64,000 bases of DNA, from contig NC_060252.1 in NCBI RefSeq assembly GCF_921293095.1, positions 79,008,866 through 79,072,865 of the forward strand, in the 5' to 3' direction. Shown piece after piece: positions 21,858 to 33,381 of this stretch. The position numbers and the translations under genes are program-made. Every line of letters begins with the position of its first letter. The stretch's first letter is position 1. Below the pieces are notes generated by a model. That model did not search any database, was not told where the DNA came from, and worked only from the letters and a program-made list of their open reading frames with translations. The stretch comes from Ischnura elegans. Lineage: Eukaryota > Arthropoda > Insecta > Odonata > Coenagrionidae.

Positions 21858-24800
21858 TTCTACAACAAATCCATCACCAAGGGCATCAGGTGATGCTCCC
21901 AAGGCAGGATATTCTTTCATAAGAAATAACCCACACCGAGACATTTTGCACTTGAGCTTACTTTCAACAACATTTAGTACACGATTTTCTAAGTAAAGCC
22001 CTCTTTTCATCGCCTCTGTCTCATGCCACTTGGTAGCACCTAAAATTAGCCTTAATATTGACCCCTCTGCTTTACATCGGCTGGCATCATATAGTCTGGA
22101 AGCAGTAATCCTCCCATATCGAAGCTCTTGCCAGAGGATATCCTTGGATTGATTCAATGTCTCATTTGCTGCTAGATCAATCAATTCATATGACATTGCA
22201 CTTTCAGCAAACCTTAAAAAATCGGTATATTCTCTCCCTCCATCTTTTGCAAAATTAAGTACCAGTTTATGCATTGATAATTCCATCAAATCATTCCCCT
22301 CTGTTGTCATCTTTGACAGCTGACAAGATATGGTTTCCTTTGAGGCAATCTCTTGAACTGTCTTCAGAAAATCTTCATTTCAGGGCCTCAGCCTCTTTCT
22401 TGAAGTCCTCAGCTCTTATGTGGCAATGAGAGCTTTGGAGTCCTGCTAGTTTAGGCTTAGACCAATATGATGTAATTTCTGTGGGAGCTGGCTCCTCACT
22501 CCTATGCATCCACATAAGGAATGCATAAGCATGCTTGCAACCTCCTAAAAATGGGAAAATTCAATATGTTTGTAAATTGGCAGAAAAACAGCTTTTATTT
22601 AGCATTTAATGTATTCTCATCTGACCCATTTCTAAAACCAATTATTCTATATTCCATTGAGAAACAACCATATGTAATTTTATTTGTATTAATTAAATTT
22701 TCTTTATTAATATTAATTCATTATCATAAAGCAAGACTGCAAGTTGTCTAATGAAAACCATTCCCGATCATGTATATTACAAATGTGAGCTCTAAATGAA
22801 AAATTCATTTCATTGAAATTATTTTTCAAGCCATTGTTAATACGAAGATGCTTTCCAAATGTAGTGCCACTGAAAGCAATTTGCATTTCCCACCAGGTCA
22901 CTTCTGTCATTCCTACCAACATTTTGTGACTTGATTTAAGATCCATCCTCAAGGCTACAGTTTAAATGCTAAAGGCCGCAGTAAGAGTGGTGTCTCTGTA
23001 GGGTATGAAAATAGATTTAAATGGTATTATTAGAATTTTGAGACAAAGTATTACTAAGCATCAGCACTCCCCAAAACCTTGATCCTACATTAATCTTTAT
23101 TTTTATTCACCTAGGCATATGCATTTACTTGGCTTGTGCACACCAGCATATATTAGTAATAAGACACATGTAAGTAGAGAGACATTCAAGGGACTGTATT
23201 AGTGTAGTGAAGTTTGGCATGATATCTCACAGAGGTTATTTGAAGGATTTCTCTGGCATCAGTCCTAAAAGTTATTATATGATGCATAAATAGGGATACG
23301 TGGAGGTGAGCTTTACATTTCATCTCCATGTACCAAGAGGGAGCTTGTTACCTTGAAGTGCTTCGTTGAGTTATTTCATCGGTAGGAAATGGGATGCTGT
23401 AGCCAATCTATTTTTACTGCCAAATCATTACATGATTCAATAATTTATAATGGAAAGCAAACAGTGCGAGAAGGGATAAAGTGCAGACCAAAGCAAGCAA
23501 TGATCAAGGGAGTTTTAATGGGTGAGAGGATGCTTTAAACTGTAATGAAGGGAAGGATGATGGTTAAGGGAGGAAGAAAATAGGGTGCATGGTTAGGATG
23601 AAGACATGTGAATCTACCTGGACCTGGAGATTAAATGTAATGATAATGGTTTGCGCAAGAACATGATCTATTCTAATAGCTACACCAAGCAGTGTTGCGT
23701 TTGGCACAAGAAATTGTATAATCAGTCAATACCCCATGTCACTGTCATTTATGGTATTAAGACAAACTTAATAAAGTAACCATTACCTCTCAACCCTTTT
23801 TCTTGAAATAATTATATCAATGATACTACCTATAGCTATTGCCAAATTAGAACATTTTCTTAATTTACTTTTCCATTGGCTAACAGAAGTGTAATGATAT
23901 GCTAACACATATTTTTTGTCATATATGTGTATAATACAAGCAAATATAACTACTTATTTGTTCACCAGCACACAAATTGTTAGTATAGAAATTGTTACAT
24001 ATGAATAACAAACAAGCACAACCTAAATGGCAGTATCTATGACTGTTTATAACTACAGGATTATAGAAACATTTACCCCTCAAACAGTCTAATCACATTT
24101 TTAGAAGCATTTGAACAGTCACATCAAAATATGTTATTATAAATTTTCATTTGGGTATTACATTCACAAAACTGTGCGCCCTAGAGGTGTTTCAGTTTAT
24201 TACAAAATCTGGCTAAGCAGGCCAAGGATTTTTTTTGCTCTCTTGTGAGCTCTATGTTAAATACCTGATTTCCAGGATGTAAAACTTGCTAGAGGAATAT
24301 ATTGAAAATTGGCAACAGGAAAGTTCTTATTCGGCATTAAATTTAGTCCCATATAACCCATTTCCCAACCCAAAAACTCATAAACCAGATAGATCATTTG
24401 TTTATAGAACCACTACTTGAAAAGTATAACTCTATTATATGAAATGCATACAGCATATATATGCAAGTTATTTCAATGTACAATTCAATTTCACTTTTGT
24501 GTCGTTTTTAAATAATCATATTACAGACGAAGACTTAAACGTATGTTAGGACGAATGCTGAATGTTTTTTGGCTGCCCTCCTGAGAGGGAATATTTTTCC
24601 CAAAATTCTCACTTAGAACTTCCAGGTTTTCTAATAATATCGACCCATATCTACCCCGTTCTTAAAAATGTTTAATTACCACCAAACGGAATTGTAAAAA
24701 GTGAAGTAAACTAATTCAGAAGAAATATATTTCTAACCTAGCTAATTCCAACTAAGGCTTACCAGTGGACGCAGGGCAATCCAGGCAGTTCAGCTCCTTA

Positions 24801-25234
24801 ACTGTTTCCTCTTTTTCGTTCAAAACGAGGGAAACATACGATTTACCTCGGATTTTATGCTCCGGGCAAACTCGAGCATTTACAATGCACTCCGATCCCA
24901 CTCTCTTCACTTTAACGTAGCCGATTGCAAAATCGCCGTAGTTCTCTTGGGCCGTCCTAATGAGTGATTTTTAAGTAGGAAATTAATACTATTCCTTACA
25001 ACATAATTAAACTAGCAATGAGTGCTATATTCCTTCACATTAAAATATTTATTGGTGAAACTTGGCCGTATGCAGTAAGATATTCATTTCGGGGGATGGA
25101 ACTTACCTCTTCATTTTTGTACCTCTGACCTCATCGGCGTTGAAGCGATCATCTCTTATAAATTCGTGAAGAGTAAAAATGTCCAAGGCGGGAAGATTGC
25201 TAGAATCAGCTTAAACTAAATCTTCCTGATCCAT
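21858..25234 (-). pseudogene. SWIM-like zinc finger and YqaJ nuclease, copy A
   Basis: Exons on the minus strand: 25,234-25,107, 24,956-24,763 and from 22,544. All join in phase with good donors (GTAAGT, GTAAGC) and acceptors. Exon 2 has NYGDFAIGYVKVKR and ends with CLDC, and exon 3 starts with GGCKHAYAFLMW, so a CxxC...CxH (SWIM-like) finger spans the junction. Then SYWSKPKL, a frameshift near 22,382, and the YqaJ domain: GRITASRLYDAS, YPALGASPDALGDGFVVE. YqaJ enzymes are PD-(D/E)xK nucleases related to phage exonucleases. The D and first E are here, but the ExK motif breaks after E because the Mutator-like segment starts there. Codon 8 after the ATG is a stop. A paralogous copy lies at 31.2-48.0 kb. 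Confidence 0.65.
22545..24762. other. Intron of SWIM/YqaJ copy A
   Basis: A 2.2-kb AT-rich interval between the donor at 24,762 and acceptor at 22,545. No coding element is recognised inside. Confidence 0.5.
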
Positions 25235-25461
25235 TATATAAATTTATTATAGTACACGACGAAGGACACAGTATAAAGCGTCTTACTCAATGAATCAGCA
25301 GCAATCAGCAGTCAGTTCGAGTTATGGCCATGCGGGATATGAGTTGTGACGTCATCCGTCCTTCGGCCAATGAAATGTCGTTTCGCGGCGCATAAGTTTT
25401 TATGCTAGACTTCATAATTTATTTTTAATACAGTCATTTAATACTTCATTTTATTTGATTC

Positions 25462-25494
25462 AATGATTCAATGATTTTCAATCATTGAATCATT
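25462..25494. repeat. Perfect 15-bp stem hairpin
   Basis: AATGATTCAATGATT, a 3-base loop, then its exact reverse complement, flanked by further ATTCATTCAATGAT units. The surrounding 25,235-25,640 interval holds no recognised gene. Confidence 0.9.
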
Positions 25495-25640
25495 CATTCA
25501 ATGATTTTTATAATCTGCTGCTCATAAACTATCGCTTAAGCTAAATAATTTAACAATATTATTTTTAGTACAGAACCCCATTCTTCTTAATCGTTCATGT
25601 AAAATATGAGAAGTAGGGTATGATGATCCCTCAATATCAT

Positions 25641-26723
25641 TTAACAATTACACAATTTCATTTGTTCTTTGATGAAGATGGCCTGTATTTCTATCACTTT
25701 AATTTCATCTTCACTAAGACCAGAGAAATATTCCGCTCCAGAATTACCACAGTTCAATATTTCCTCTGTTTTTGAAAAGTGAACAATATCATTAATATGG
25801 TCAGCTATATAAATTGTTGATCTAAACCACGATGACCATCTAGTTATCACTGGCATAGGGAATAATGTCACTTCTGTACCACTGTACTTTTTACTCAAGA
25901 ATGTTTTAAACAGATGTCTCCTCTTTCTTGTATTTAGGAAAAGTGATTTTGCCTTTGAGACTGCATTATTCACTTCTGATAAGTGCTTCATGAAAACATT
26001 ACACAGTAAATTCAGTTTATGATCCCAGCATTGAATAATTATAACATGATCCCCAAGAATGACCCGAAGGGTATTAAAAGTTTTGGCCATTTAGCGAGCA
26101 GAATCTGAAACTAAGGCAACAACATTATCGTAGTGGATGTCATACAGTTTAAGACTGTCCAGTATTGCTCGGCTACACGATTTGGAGTCTGCTCTTTCTA
26201 AATAGTGCACTCCTCCAACAAGCAGGTCACATTTTTCACTTAAATCCATAATTTTGAAGAGTACCACAAAAAAACACGAGCCTTTTCTGTCTGTGGTCTC
26301 ATCACATAGAACAACTATATTTATACCCGAAAGTCTTTGTTTATTTAGCTCCTTCTTTTCTTCAAACAATAAAGGAATATACTTCTCCCTCAACTGCTGT
26401 ACACACGGCATATCACCAGCTCCTTCAATGAATTCATTAATGAACCCTTTAACATGCTCATTCTGAGTTTTCTCTGAAGGGATATTGGCCCTCAAAAAAG
26501 TTTCCACTATTCTTCTTCCGAAATATTCCTTTGCATGCCTCCTTTTTTCAACATTTGCAAAAGATGTTGGTAAACTGGCCTGAACTTTGGTACCCACTGA
26601 TTTTTCTCGAAGTTTGTAGTGTTTCTCCCCACTTATATGCTTCTTAATTGTATCTACGCGCTCCCAACTCAGTGGTACATAACAATATTTACAAATTAAC
26701 TTGGAAGAGTCACTCGTGTACAA
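25641..26723 (-). pseudogene. hAT transposase with CGGBP1-like finger
   Basis: Two open frames in the same phase, 26,723-26,091 and 26,090-25,641, separated by one in-frame TAA. The first starts with a BED/CGGBP1-like finger (CKYC, then KKHISGEKH), followed by helices and NIVVLCDETTDRKGSCFF, which carries the first catalytic Asp. The second starts just after LVSDSAR and has IIIQCWDHKLNLLCN and TRWSSWF, typical of the hAT RNase H fold. The C-terminal dimerisation region with the catalytic Glu-W motif is not seen, so the gene is both interrupted and 3'-truncated. Confidence 0.7.
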
Positions 26724-27092
26724 GCCTTCACGTTTAAATTCACTGGCACGTGAACGAGCATTTACAACTTTTCGGCATTTTGATAGCGTGGCCGTGGAAT
26801 AGTAGTAATCGTACGCGTGACCTTGGACCGCTCCGTCACTGCGTAGCAGTCGTTTATTTTAGTTTCTGCTACGCTCGCCCGCCAGGTACGAACTACGCTC
26901 AGTAATTCGATTTTTTAGTACAAAAAAGGTTTCTCCGATAGATACTCATCGCCAGTTAGTGGAATTGAGAAGTGTATGAACATAAAAAAAACCTGCGGAA
27001 ATGATTTCGGGGGTTTGATATAGTACTGATTATTTTAAACAGCAACTGACACGTTTCCTTGTTTCAAATCAAGAAATTTCTTGATTAATTGC

Positions 27093-27215
27093 CCGAAATT
27101 TCGCGTTTTTTCACAGACATCAAGGAATTTCGCGTTTTTTCACAAAAATCAAGGAATTTTGCGATTTTTCGCGAATTTTCGTGACCGCGAAAATTCTAGG
27201 TCCCTAGTTATATGC
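27093..27215. repeat. hAT-like terminus with subterminal repeats
   Basis: Three to four units near TCAAGGAATTTCGCGTTTTT recur with a period of about 28 bp, next to AATTTTCGTGACCGCGAAAATT and a TAGGGACCTAGAATTTTCGC terminus (minus strand). The layout of terminal sequence plus repeated transposase-binding units fits a hAT end for the transposase at 25.6-26.7 kb. The opposite end was not found. Confidence 0.5.
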
Positions 27216-28177
27216 TATTTACATGCCAGTCCGATTAGATTTTGAACAGGTGCACTCTTTGGAATCACTTCGATGGAATTGATGGATTCACTTTCGGCCA
27301 CATTTCGTTTCCTCAGATTATCCAAGTTCTTACCCTTACCTTTAGACATAAATTTGCCTTTAAATCTGCATGATGAAGCCATCACTTCAGCCCAAAGGTA
27401 TATTTAATAATTTAAGGCTAAGTAAATTGGATAATGAAATGATAATATTATCACAATGCTACGTAACTCGACGAGGTAGCGCAAACAAAGGTGCCAAACC
27501 GGTGTGAAACTACGATATGGTGACAGCGACAGTTTTATATCGGATTTGAGGATTAAATTTGGAATATTAGATAAAGATTTATGGGATTCTTTTGGTTCCA
27601 TTCTTAACTTTGGTTGCTTAATAACTTCTCCATTCTTCTACGTTGGATACGGTATTAAGCGGGCCCTTTCCTGTTACGATGATTGAATTACCTTCTGTTA
27701 TCAAAACATGACATTTATGACAGATAATTGCTATAGTTGTATCATTATCACGGGTATTTACATATGTATAACATGACCATATAAAATGAATACGTTGGTT
27801 GCCGTAACTTATTTGTTCACGAAGAAGTGATAGTTTGCATTCGTAGAAATCCTTGATGTTCAATCCAGTGTCTTTAAAATCATTTATTAAGAGTTTTTCG
27901 TGATTTATTTCGCTCTTCTAGCAGTATTTCGTAATTAGAATTACACAGTGAACTGAAACTCACGCATGTAAACTACGGATTTTATTTTTCCGATGTTAGA
28001 GGTATGAAAAATTCACCAGCAAAATAATTTCTCCTCATAAACTATGTTTTGGAAAACTTGGATAAAATGACGTCGGGGAAAGGCGACCCTGAGATTACTG
28101 AGGCAAATGCCCCTCGGTCAAATTCACTAATTCTCTCTGGCAGCCTCTCTCTCCATAAACAACTGATATTCGCAACC
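27216..28177. other. No recognised gene
   Basis: Open frames at 27,404-27,863 (minus) have no recognised family. The stretch 28,050-28,177 may be the 3' untranslated or frameshifted tail of the env relic. Confidence 0.35.
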
Positions 28178-29065
28178 TCAGGGTGCGCATGTCCTTATCG
28201 CAAAACTTGACGGGCACAATTGCAAGGCCCCCGTTCGGCAGCTCTTCATGGCTTCGGCCGACAGCACCGAATGCTGAGACCGGTCCGTACTAATTATTAT
28301 CGTGCCCCCTAATTTCCAATATCCAAACACCCTCAGACTTGGAATCCATGCCGGAACCGCCCGAATGCCATATCTTTCGAAAACACTATCCTTACTCCCT
28401 AATGGCACCTCTATTATTAGGCGTAACTGTTCCCCGACAACGACGTCTGATGCTCTAGCAATTTCGTAGTAAATGTAAAGCGATTCGTGATTACAAGGCG
28501 CGAGCATGTACAAGGGAAGGCGGATATTATCTCGAATTCCCTTCAATATTTCTAGATACTCTCCTGGCTTCATTCATGTGCTACTCAATCGGTTATACAC
28601 GCTATTTTCCAACGCGATTTTTATTCCCACAATGTCAATTCTAGTGTTAACTAGCACATGCCCAATTTGTCTGAGCGATTCTACGCTTAACACCGCGCGT
28701 GTAAGCTCCCCTGTAGTATCTGCGATGCTTTGAATTGCTTTCCTACTTTCGTTCCCGAAGGTTATCAATTCCTTGACCAAATTAAGTAGGAAATTAGTGG
28801 AGTTAGTAATGCGTCTCTCCAATTCTTCAATCGCGCTAAGTTGTTGTGCTGCCATTGCTCGGGTGCTCTTCCTTTCCCCCTCTATCCGCCGAATTTTCTC
28901 ATTAATCCGATGCAGGTTGTCAGCGTCCAGAGTGCCGAACACCGTTTTCAACAACATACCTCCGGCATCAATCCACCCTCGCCGTTGCCCCCGCTTCCCG
29001 GCCAAATCCACTAAGGCTTCCATTTCCTCCCTTACCTGATGATACTCGTCAAACATACATTTCAA
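28178..29065 (-). pseudogene. Errantivirus-like env (F-type) relic
   Basis: Two same-phase frames, 29,065-28,574 and 28,573-28,178, are separated by a single in-frame TGA. Early in the first is a basic cleavage-like site followed by a Gly-rich hydrophobic block ending FGTLDADN, the hallmark of the fusion-peptide region of baculovirus F-like and insect errantivirus envelope proteins. Long helices follow. The second half has IRLPLYMLAPCNHES, consistent with the later ectodomain. It directly follows a gag fragment with no pol between them. An old, inactive copy of a retroviral-type entry protein. Confidence 0.65.
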
Positions 29066-29104
29066 TGCTAATTCATTACCATTACCCAGGGGTCCCAGCC
29101 CCCA

Positions 29105-29540
29105 TCACGTATCCTCCTTCAGCAGTCCGGTAATCTCCGGATACGTCAATGGCTCTCTGCCCTCGGCCCTGGCTCGGCAATACGTGTCCGCGGCCCCCTT
29201 AAGTCGCAGCCTAATCGCATGCTGTTTCTCCTCCTCCGTCCACTTACTCAGCAAAGCAGCCCTGTCAAACCGTTCGATAAAGGCGTCTACGTCTTCCGCT
29301 GGTCCGCCGCAGAAATTCTCAACCGAGGCTAAGAGAGCGAAATTCCGCGGTTATATATCCGCGTAGTCCTCAGCGGCCGGGGCGGGGGGTGCATGGGTCT
29401 CTCGGCCTCTTGAGCACTAATTCTCGCGTTCTCCTCCTGCAGGTCCTTTGCCAGAGCACTCAACGTGTCTAACGCGCCATTTCTTGGCCCAATATACTAA
29501 CCCTGCCCGTCATTCTCACTTACCTTCACTTTAGACTAGG
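29105..29540 (-). pseudogene. Gypsy gag (capsid) fragment
   Basis: Minus-strand translation gives a coiled-coil lead (KDLQEENARISAQEAERP) and then a capsid segment FCGGPAEDVDAFIERFD with AIRLRLKGAADTYCR, typical of Gypsy/errantivirus Gag. The reading changes frame near 29,350. It lies just downstream of the LTR at 29,585-29,933 and runs straight into env, so the whole of pol has been lost. Confidence 0.6.
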
Positions 29541-29584
29541 TTCCTCTTTTTGTTGGAGGCCAGCGTCGCATTTCTGGCACCAGT

Positions 29585-29933
29585 TGTTAGCGCGGGGTTT
29601 CCGTTGGGATGGCACTCCAGAAGAATTAGCGGAACAAGTCATTCAATGAAGCAATTTATTGTGATTGATTACATTACATATTGCGTCGCGTGCACGCCCG
29701 CCTTCCGACAAACACACCGAGTATATCCCGCCGACTCACTTCTGCCTACGGCGTCATCCGCCGTCCCATCACCACGTGGCCATCTGCTTGCTGTAAGGTG
29801 CTGATGACAGCATCGCTCCCACGCAGGTACATCTCATAAGTGCCTATGTACATGTATAGGGATCAGAATACCATTAGACGTCTTAACAACCATCCGGTCT
29901 CACGTCCCGCAAACTCAGGTTGCTCCGCTTACA
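29585..29933 (-). repeat. 5' LTR of errantivirus-like relic
   Basis: In minus orientation it begins TGTAAGCGGAG and ends GCGCTAACA, TG...CA termini with imperfect short inverted repeats, and contains AATAAA. It is followed two bases later by TGGTGCCAGAAATGCG, in the position of a primer binding site; I could not assign the tRNA. The other LTR was not found. Confidence 0.55.
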
Positions 29934-30078
29934 CACCTAATTTTTAGCGACTTAATTTTTTTAAATCAATGACTCAATCTGCGTCAATACATTCATTTAT
30001 GAGCAGATTTATTCAATTAGTGGAAATAATCAGGGGAAGTGGCAGAGGTATTTTATCCTTACGACTGTCCTTGATGAC

Positions 30079-30222
30079 GTGTCCGTTGTCATCTGCACTG
30101 CCTCAATGAGCGCTCTCCAGTCCATCATCCGTTTCTCTCTGTCTCATCCCATTGCACAGGAAATTCATGAAGCCCTCAGCTCCCTTCACATGAGGGGTGT
30201 AAAAATAATTTTCATGCGAGAC
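30079..30222 (+). pseudogene. Isolated I-like LINE RNase H scrap
   Basis: Translation VVICTASMSALQSIIRFS followed by SHPIAQEIHEALSSL matches the RNase H domain of the I-like LINE at 55.6 kb. The conserved catalytic Asp of TDSMS is Ala here. Neither end of the LINE is present, so this is a ~145-bp internal fragment. Confidence 0.8.
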
Positions 30223-30244
30223 AATTTAAACAAAAATATACACT

Positions 30245-30625
30245 GTGACATATCTTGCTGATGAATTTAATGTGTCCATGGAATGGAATGTTTTTGAGTA
30301 CTACCATGGAAGGGCTGTGGATGCAATTGGTGGGTTGGCGAAGAAAATGGTGTGGGCTGCCGTACGATCAGGGAAAAGGTGATGAATGCTAGTGAGTTTG
30401 TCCGTGCACAAAATGAAAGTGGACAAAAATATTAATATTTGAGATGCCATTGGACGAAGTATCCGAGTGTAAGGTTTTGTTGGACAAACGATGGACTGGC
30501 ATCAAGGCTATACCTCGCACACATACTGTACACCATGTGAAAGTAGTTAAAATAAATGAGGTATTGTTTGCTAAGCTCACTCATAAGTCATCTACGCTCA
30601 AAAAACGTTTCGCTAATTGATTTTT
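30245..30625 (+). pseudogene. Transposase-like fragment with HG..D.IGG motif
   Basis: Plus-strand reading gives WNVFEYYHGRAVDAIGG and LAKKMVW, then NASEFVRAQNES and LDKRWTGIKAIPRTHTVHHVK, ending near KKRFAN. An HGK-x-x-D-G-IGG block followed by a basic helix is common in uncharacterised, multi-copy arthropod proteins that look like transposases. One frameshift is needed near 30,385. I cannot place it in a named superfamily. Confidence 0.35.
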
Positions 30626-30791
30626 ATGGCCACTTTATGAATAAATTTTTATCTATTTTGAGGTTCGTTCATTATTTTGAATGATTTAAAGGGTTAAAGC
30701 ACACATTTGTTTTATTTTAAATTTAAGAAGTTATTTTGTAAATTTTTTTGGCAGTGAATAAATAAATTTATACCAGAAGGGAATCACAAAA

Positions 30792-30904
30792 GTCAGTCCG
30801 TGACATTTCTGGTCAGTCCGTGGCATTTCTGGTCAGTCCGTGACATTTCTGGTCAGTCCGTGACATTTCTGGTCAGTCCGTGACATTTCTAGTCAGTCCG
30901 TGAC
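30792..30904. repeat. 20-bp tandem array (CAGTCCGTGAC core)
   Basis: Five full units of GTCAGTCCGTGACATTTCTG and one partial unit, with two single-base variants. Single related cores recur at about 31,077, 31,201 and 31,255, the last at the point where the YqaJ copy B sequence stops. Confidence 0.95.
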
Positions 30905-31226
30905 GATGATTTTCAAGAGGAATTACTCCACTGTTAAATCAGTTATTGTAATGGGCAGCATTATAAAAATTGCATTAGGAGTTCTGAGATGTATCTTACT
31001 GAAAATCTTATCACTCTTTGTTCCAGAGCAAAACTTAAAGGTTTTACTGTGAGCTGAAAGTTCCTTTCATTTTTTTTAGTCCGTGACAGTGAATTTTAAG
31101 TCACCTAAGTCCTGTATTTTTCAAGACAAAATAGTGTACCAACCAAAGTTTAATTTCACACAATTGTGCAGCAATTTGGAAGTTGAAAAAGTTTTGTATG
31201 TCAGTCCGTTTGCGCTACATGTGTTC

Positions 31227-32172
31227 TTAAAAGTTCAAAAACGCATTGTAGCGGTCAGTCTGTGACTGGGCGAATCGCCCTTTAATCAACCATGCAAAGA
31301 TAAACAGTCTCCTTATTCTCAAATGAGGGTCAGCCACTGCAAACACACATTTTTGCTTTCCAAACATTGACATTTGCACCATCATCTGTGCTAAGCACTT
31401 TGCTGTTGGTGCGCCATCTCTTAAATAATTTTTGAGTGTGGAAGAATTTATAGGGCACTTTACTTCCACGAGAATGTGATCATAAATGCCATCAGGTGTA
31501 GCTGCCAGGAAAGGGTACTTGGGATTCAAGGCAACACCACATTTGCCAATTTTCCTCCCAAGACAGCTCTGTAATACACGAACAACCATTCCTTCTAACT
31601 CCCTTCCCCGCCTTGTTGCATCATTGTCTGGTCTAGATTTTGCTCCAAGGATCACATTTACCAATACACCTTATCGCTTCTGACTGTGTATGGCCTCATT
31701 CACCCTTGATGCAGTTATCCTGCCTTGCCTCATGCAATGCCACAGTGGTGAAGTATGTTGGTGCGCTGTGCTCCTAAAAGCCAACTCGCACAAGTTGCTG
31801 TTCGCCATAAAAGATGTGGCAAAGTCCAAAAATGGTCTTGCAGCTAGTGGCCGATCGTTCATGGCGTTGTAGTTTAATGGCATGTGATGGACGGTTTTCT
31901 CTTTCACATTCAATTGATGTGTATAGGACATCAAAGCACTATCAAAATGCCCCTGTTATTTCAGAGAAGCAATCACTTCCTCCCTGAAGCTGCCCTCCTT
32001 ACAGGAATTATAGGTGCTTCACCTGTCCTTTCCTTGACTTTCATCAGTTGAATTCCTCCACACGGAGCATAGAGCTTGGACTTCTTCCAGTAGCTCTCTA
32101 CTTCAGTAGGAGATGGCTCTTCACTCCTGCGATGAAGCCAGAACAAAAATGCTATTGCATGCTTGCAACCTG
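31227..32172 (-). pseudogene. YqaJ nuclease, copy B (3' exon)
   Basis: The exon opens after an acceptor at 32,173 with GCKHAIAFLFWLHRRSEEP, the second half of the SWIM-like finger, then SYWKKSKL. After a frameshift near 31,990 and a stop near 31,946, the YqaJ domain follows: LWHCMRQGRITASRV, a TAA at 31,671, then GRELEGMVVRVLQS, KYPFLAATPDGIYDHILVEVKCP. Here the full D...ExK catalytic set of PD-(D/E)xK nucleases is present. The sequence ends at about 31,270, cut by DNA carrying the CAGTCCGTGAC motif. Upstream exon parts lie at 36,907-36,984 and 47,893-47,988. Confidence 0.7.
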
Positions 32173-33236
32173 CTGTGAAAGAATGAAATCTAAATTGATG
32201 GACATCAACCTTAATGGCAATGAATTGAAAAATAAAATAAGAAACAAAAACTTAACCGCAGCATACAAAATCAATAAAAGTAGTATAAAATGTTTATTGC
32301 TCCATCTGAAAAAATAATTAGCGCATTATCAGGGCTTAAGGTTCACAAACATCTTAGGTCACTCGAGGTTGTGTGATGTTAATGATGTATTTCAACACTA
32401 TAATAATGCTACCACTACAGGGAAAGGTAAATGAATTTAATATCTCTATTGGTGAACCTGTTAAAAAGACAAATATACTTAGTAAGTGATAATGAACGTA
32501 GTACGGGAGTGGAGGGCACAGAGAGACAATGGTATAGTGAGACAAAATATACACTAAACAAGTGCAACCATTTACCATTATAGGAATTTACAATGCAGAT
32601 GTAACCTGTACCAATGCAGTGTAAAAGCCAAAGAAAGTTGTTCCACAAAAAGGTTGTAAACACATGAGTCAAGTCACTAATGCAGAGAAGTACATCAGGA
32701 TGAAGAAATTCCGATGTATTTATTACATTATAAGAAAATGTAATGTCACAATTCATCTGAAATTCTAATAGCTCAAACGAAAACCCCTATCTCTTTAGAT
32801 AATGGATAATCAGGAGAGCCATTATTGTTTTTTAATGTACGAAAAATTATGAAGGGCAATGATGAAGATGAAACCCACGTATATAGTTTGTTTCCTAAGT
32901 AGTAGCATCCAAGTTACAAATGCTTCTCTTATCCTGTCATAGAAGATGTAGCATTTGTTTCGGGGAATTCATTAAAATTAATTATGCATTCGCCTGTTAA
33001 GTGGTTAACTGAGCATCAAACAGGTTGCAAAATTACGAATATATTTCAGCTTAATAACTATTCATTAAAATATATTAAAATTAATAATTTCATTATTAAG
33101 TATTTCTTAAATTAATATGGAAATAAATTTTTAAAATAGATAGTATAGTGCAATCATTCGATGATTTTATAGCCTTGTCTCACGGCACCTCAAACCATGA
33201 CTCTATGTACCCCACATTAGGGAAAAGTGAAGGTTT
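32173..33236. other. Intron sequence of YqaJ copy B
   Basis: AT-rich, no recognised coding element. It is the downstream part of the intron that also holds the glycoprotein/Gypsy block. Confidence 0.4.
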
Positions 33237-33381
33237 TTGCTTTACTTTATGGAGAACGTATCTACCACCAATTTTTAGTATTTACAATAATTTTATATGA
33301 TACCTAATGGATAAAATGGGTGTTTTCAAAACGTAAATGAGGTAATAACATTCAGTATTCTCCCATTAAAATAAAGTAGCC
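33237..33381. repeat. Direct repeat, copy 1
   Basis: This 145-bp stretch recurs at 36,701-36,849 in the same orientation with one substitution and two small indels. It ends at the exact base where the Gypsy LTR begins. It bounds the left side of the 3.3-kb glycoprotein/Gypsy block. Confidence 0.95.

Noticed and set aside
27404-27863. Minus-strand frames of 65 and 81 codons
   Set aside because: No recognisable family or splice pattern; chance frames cannot be excluded.
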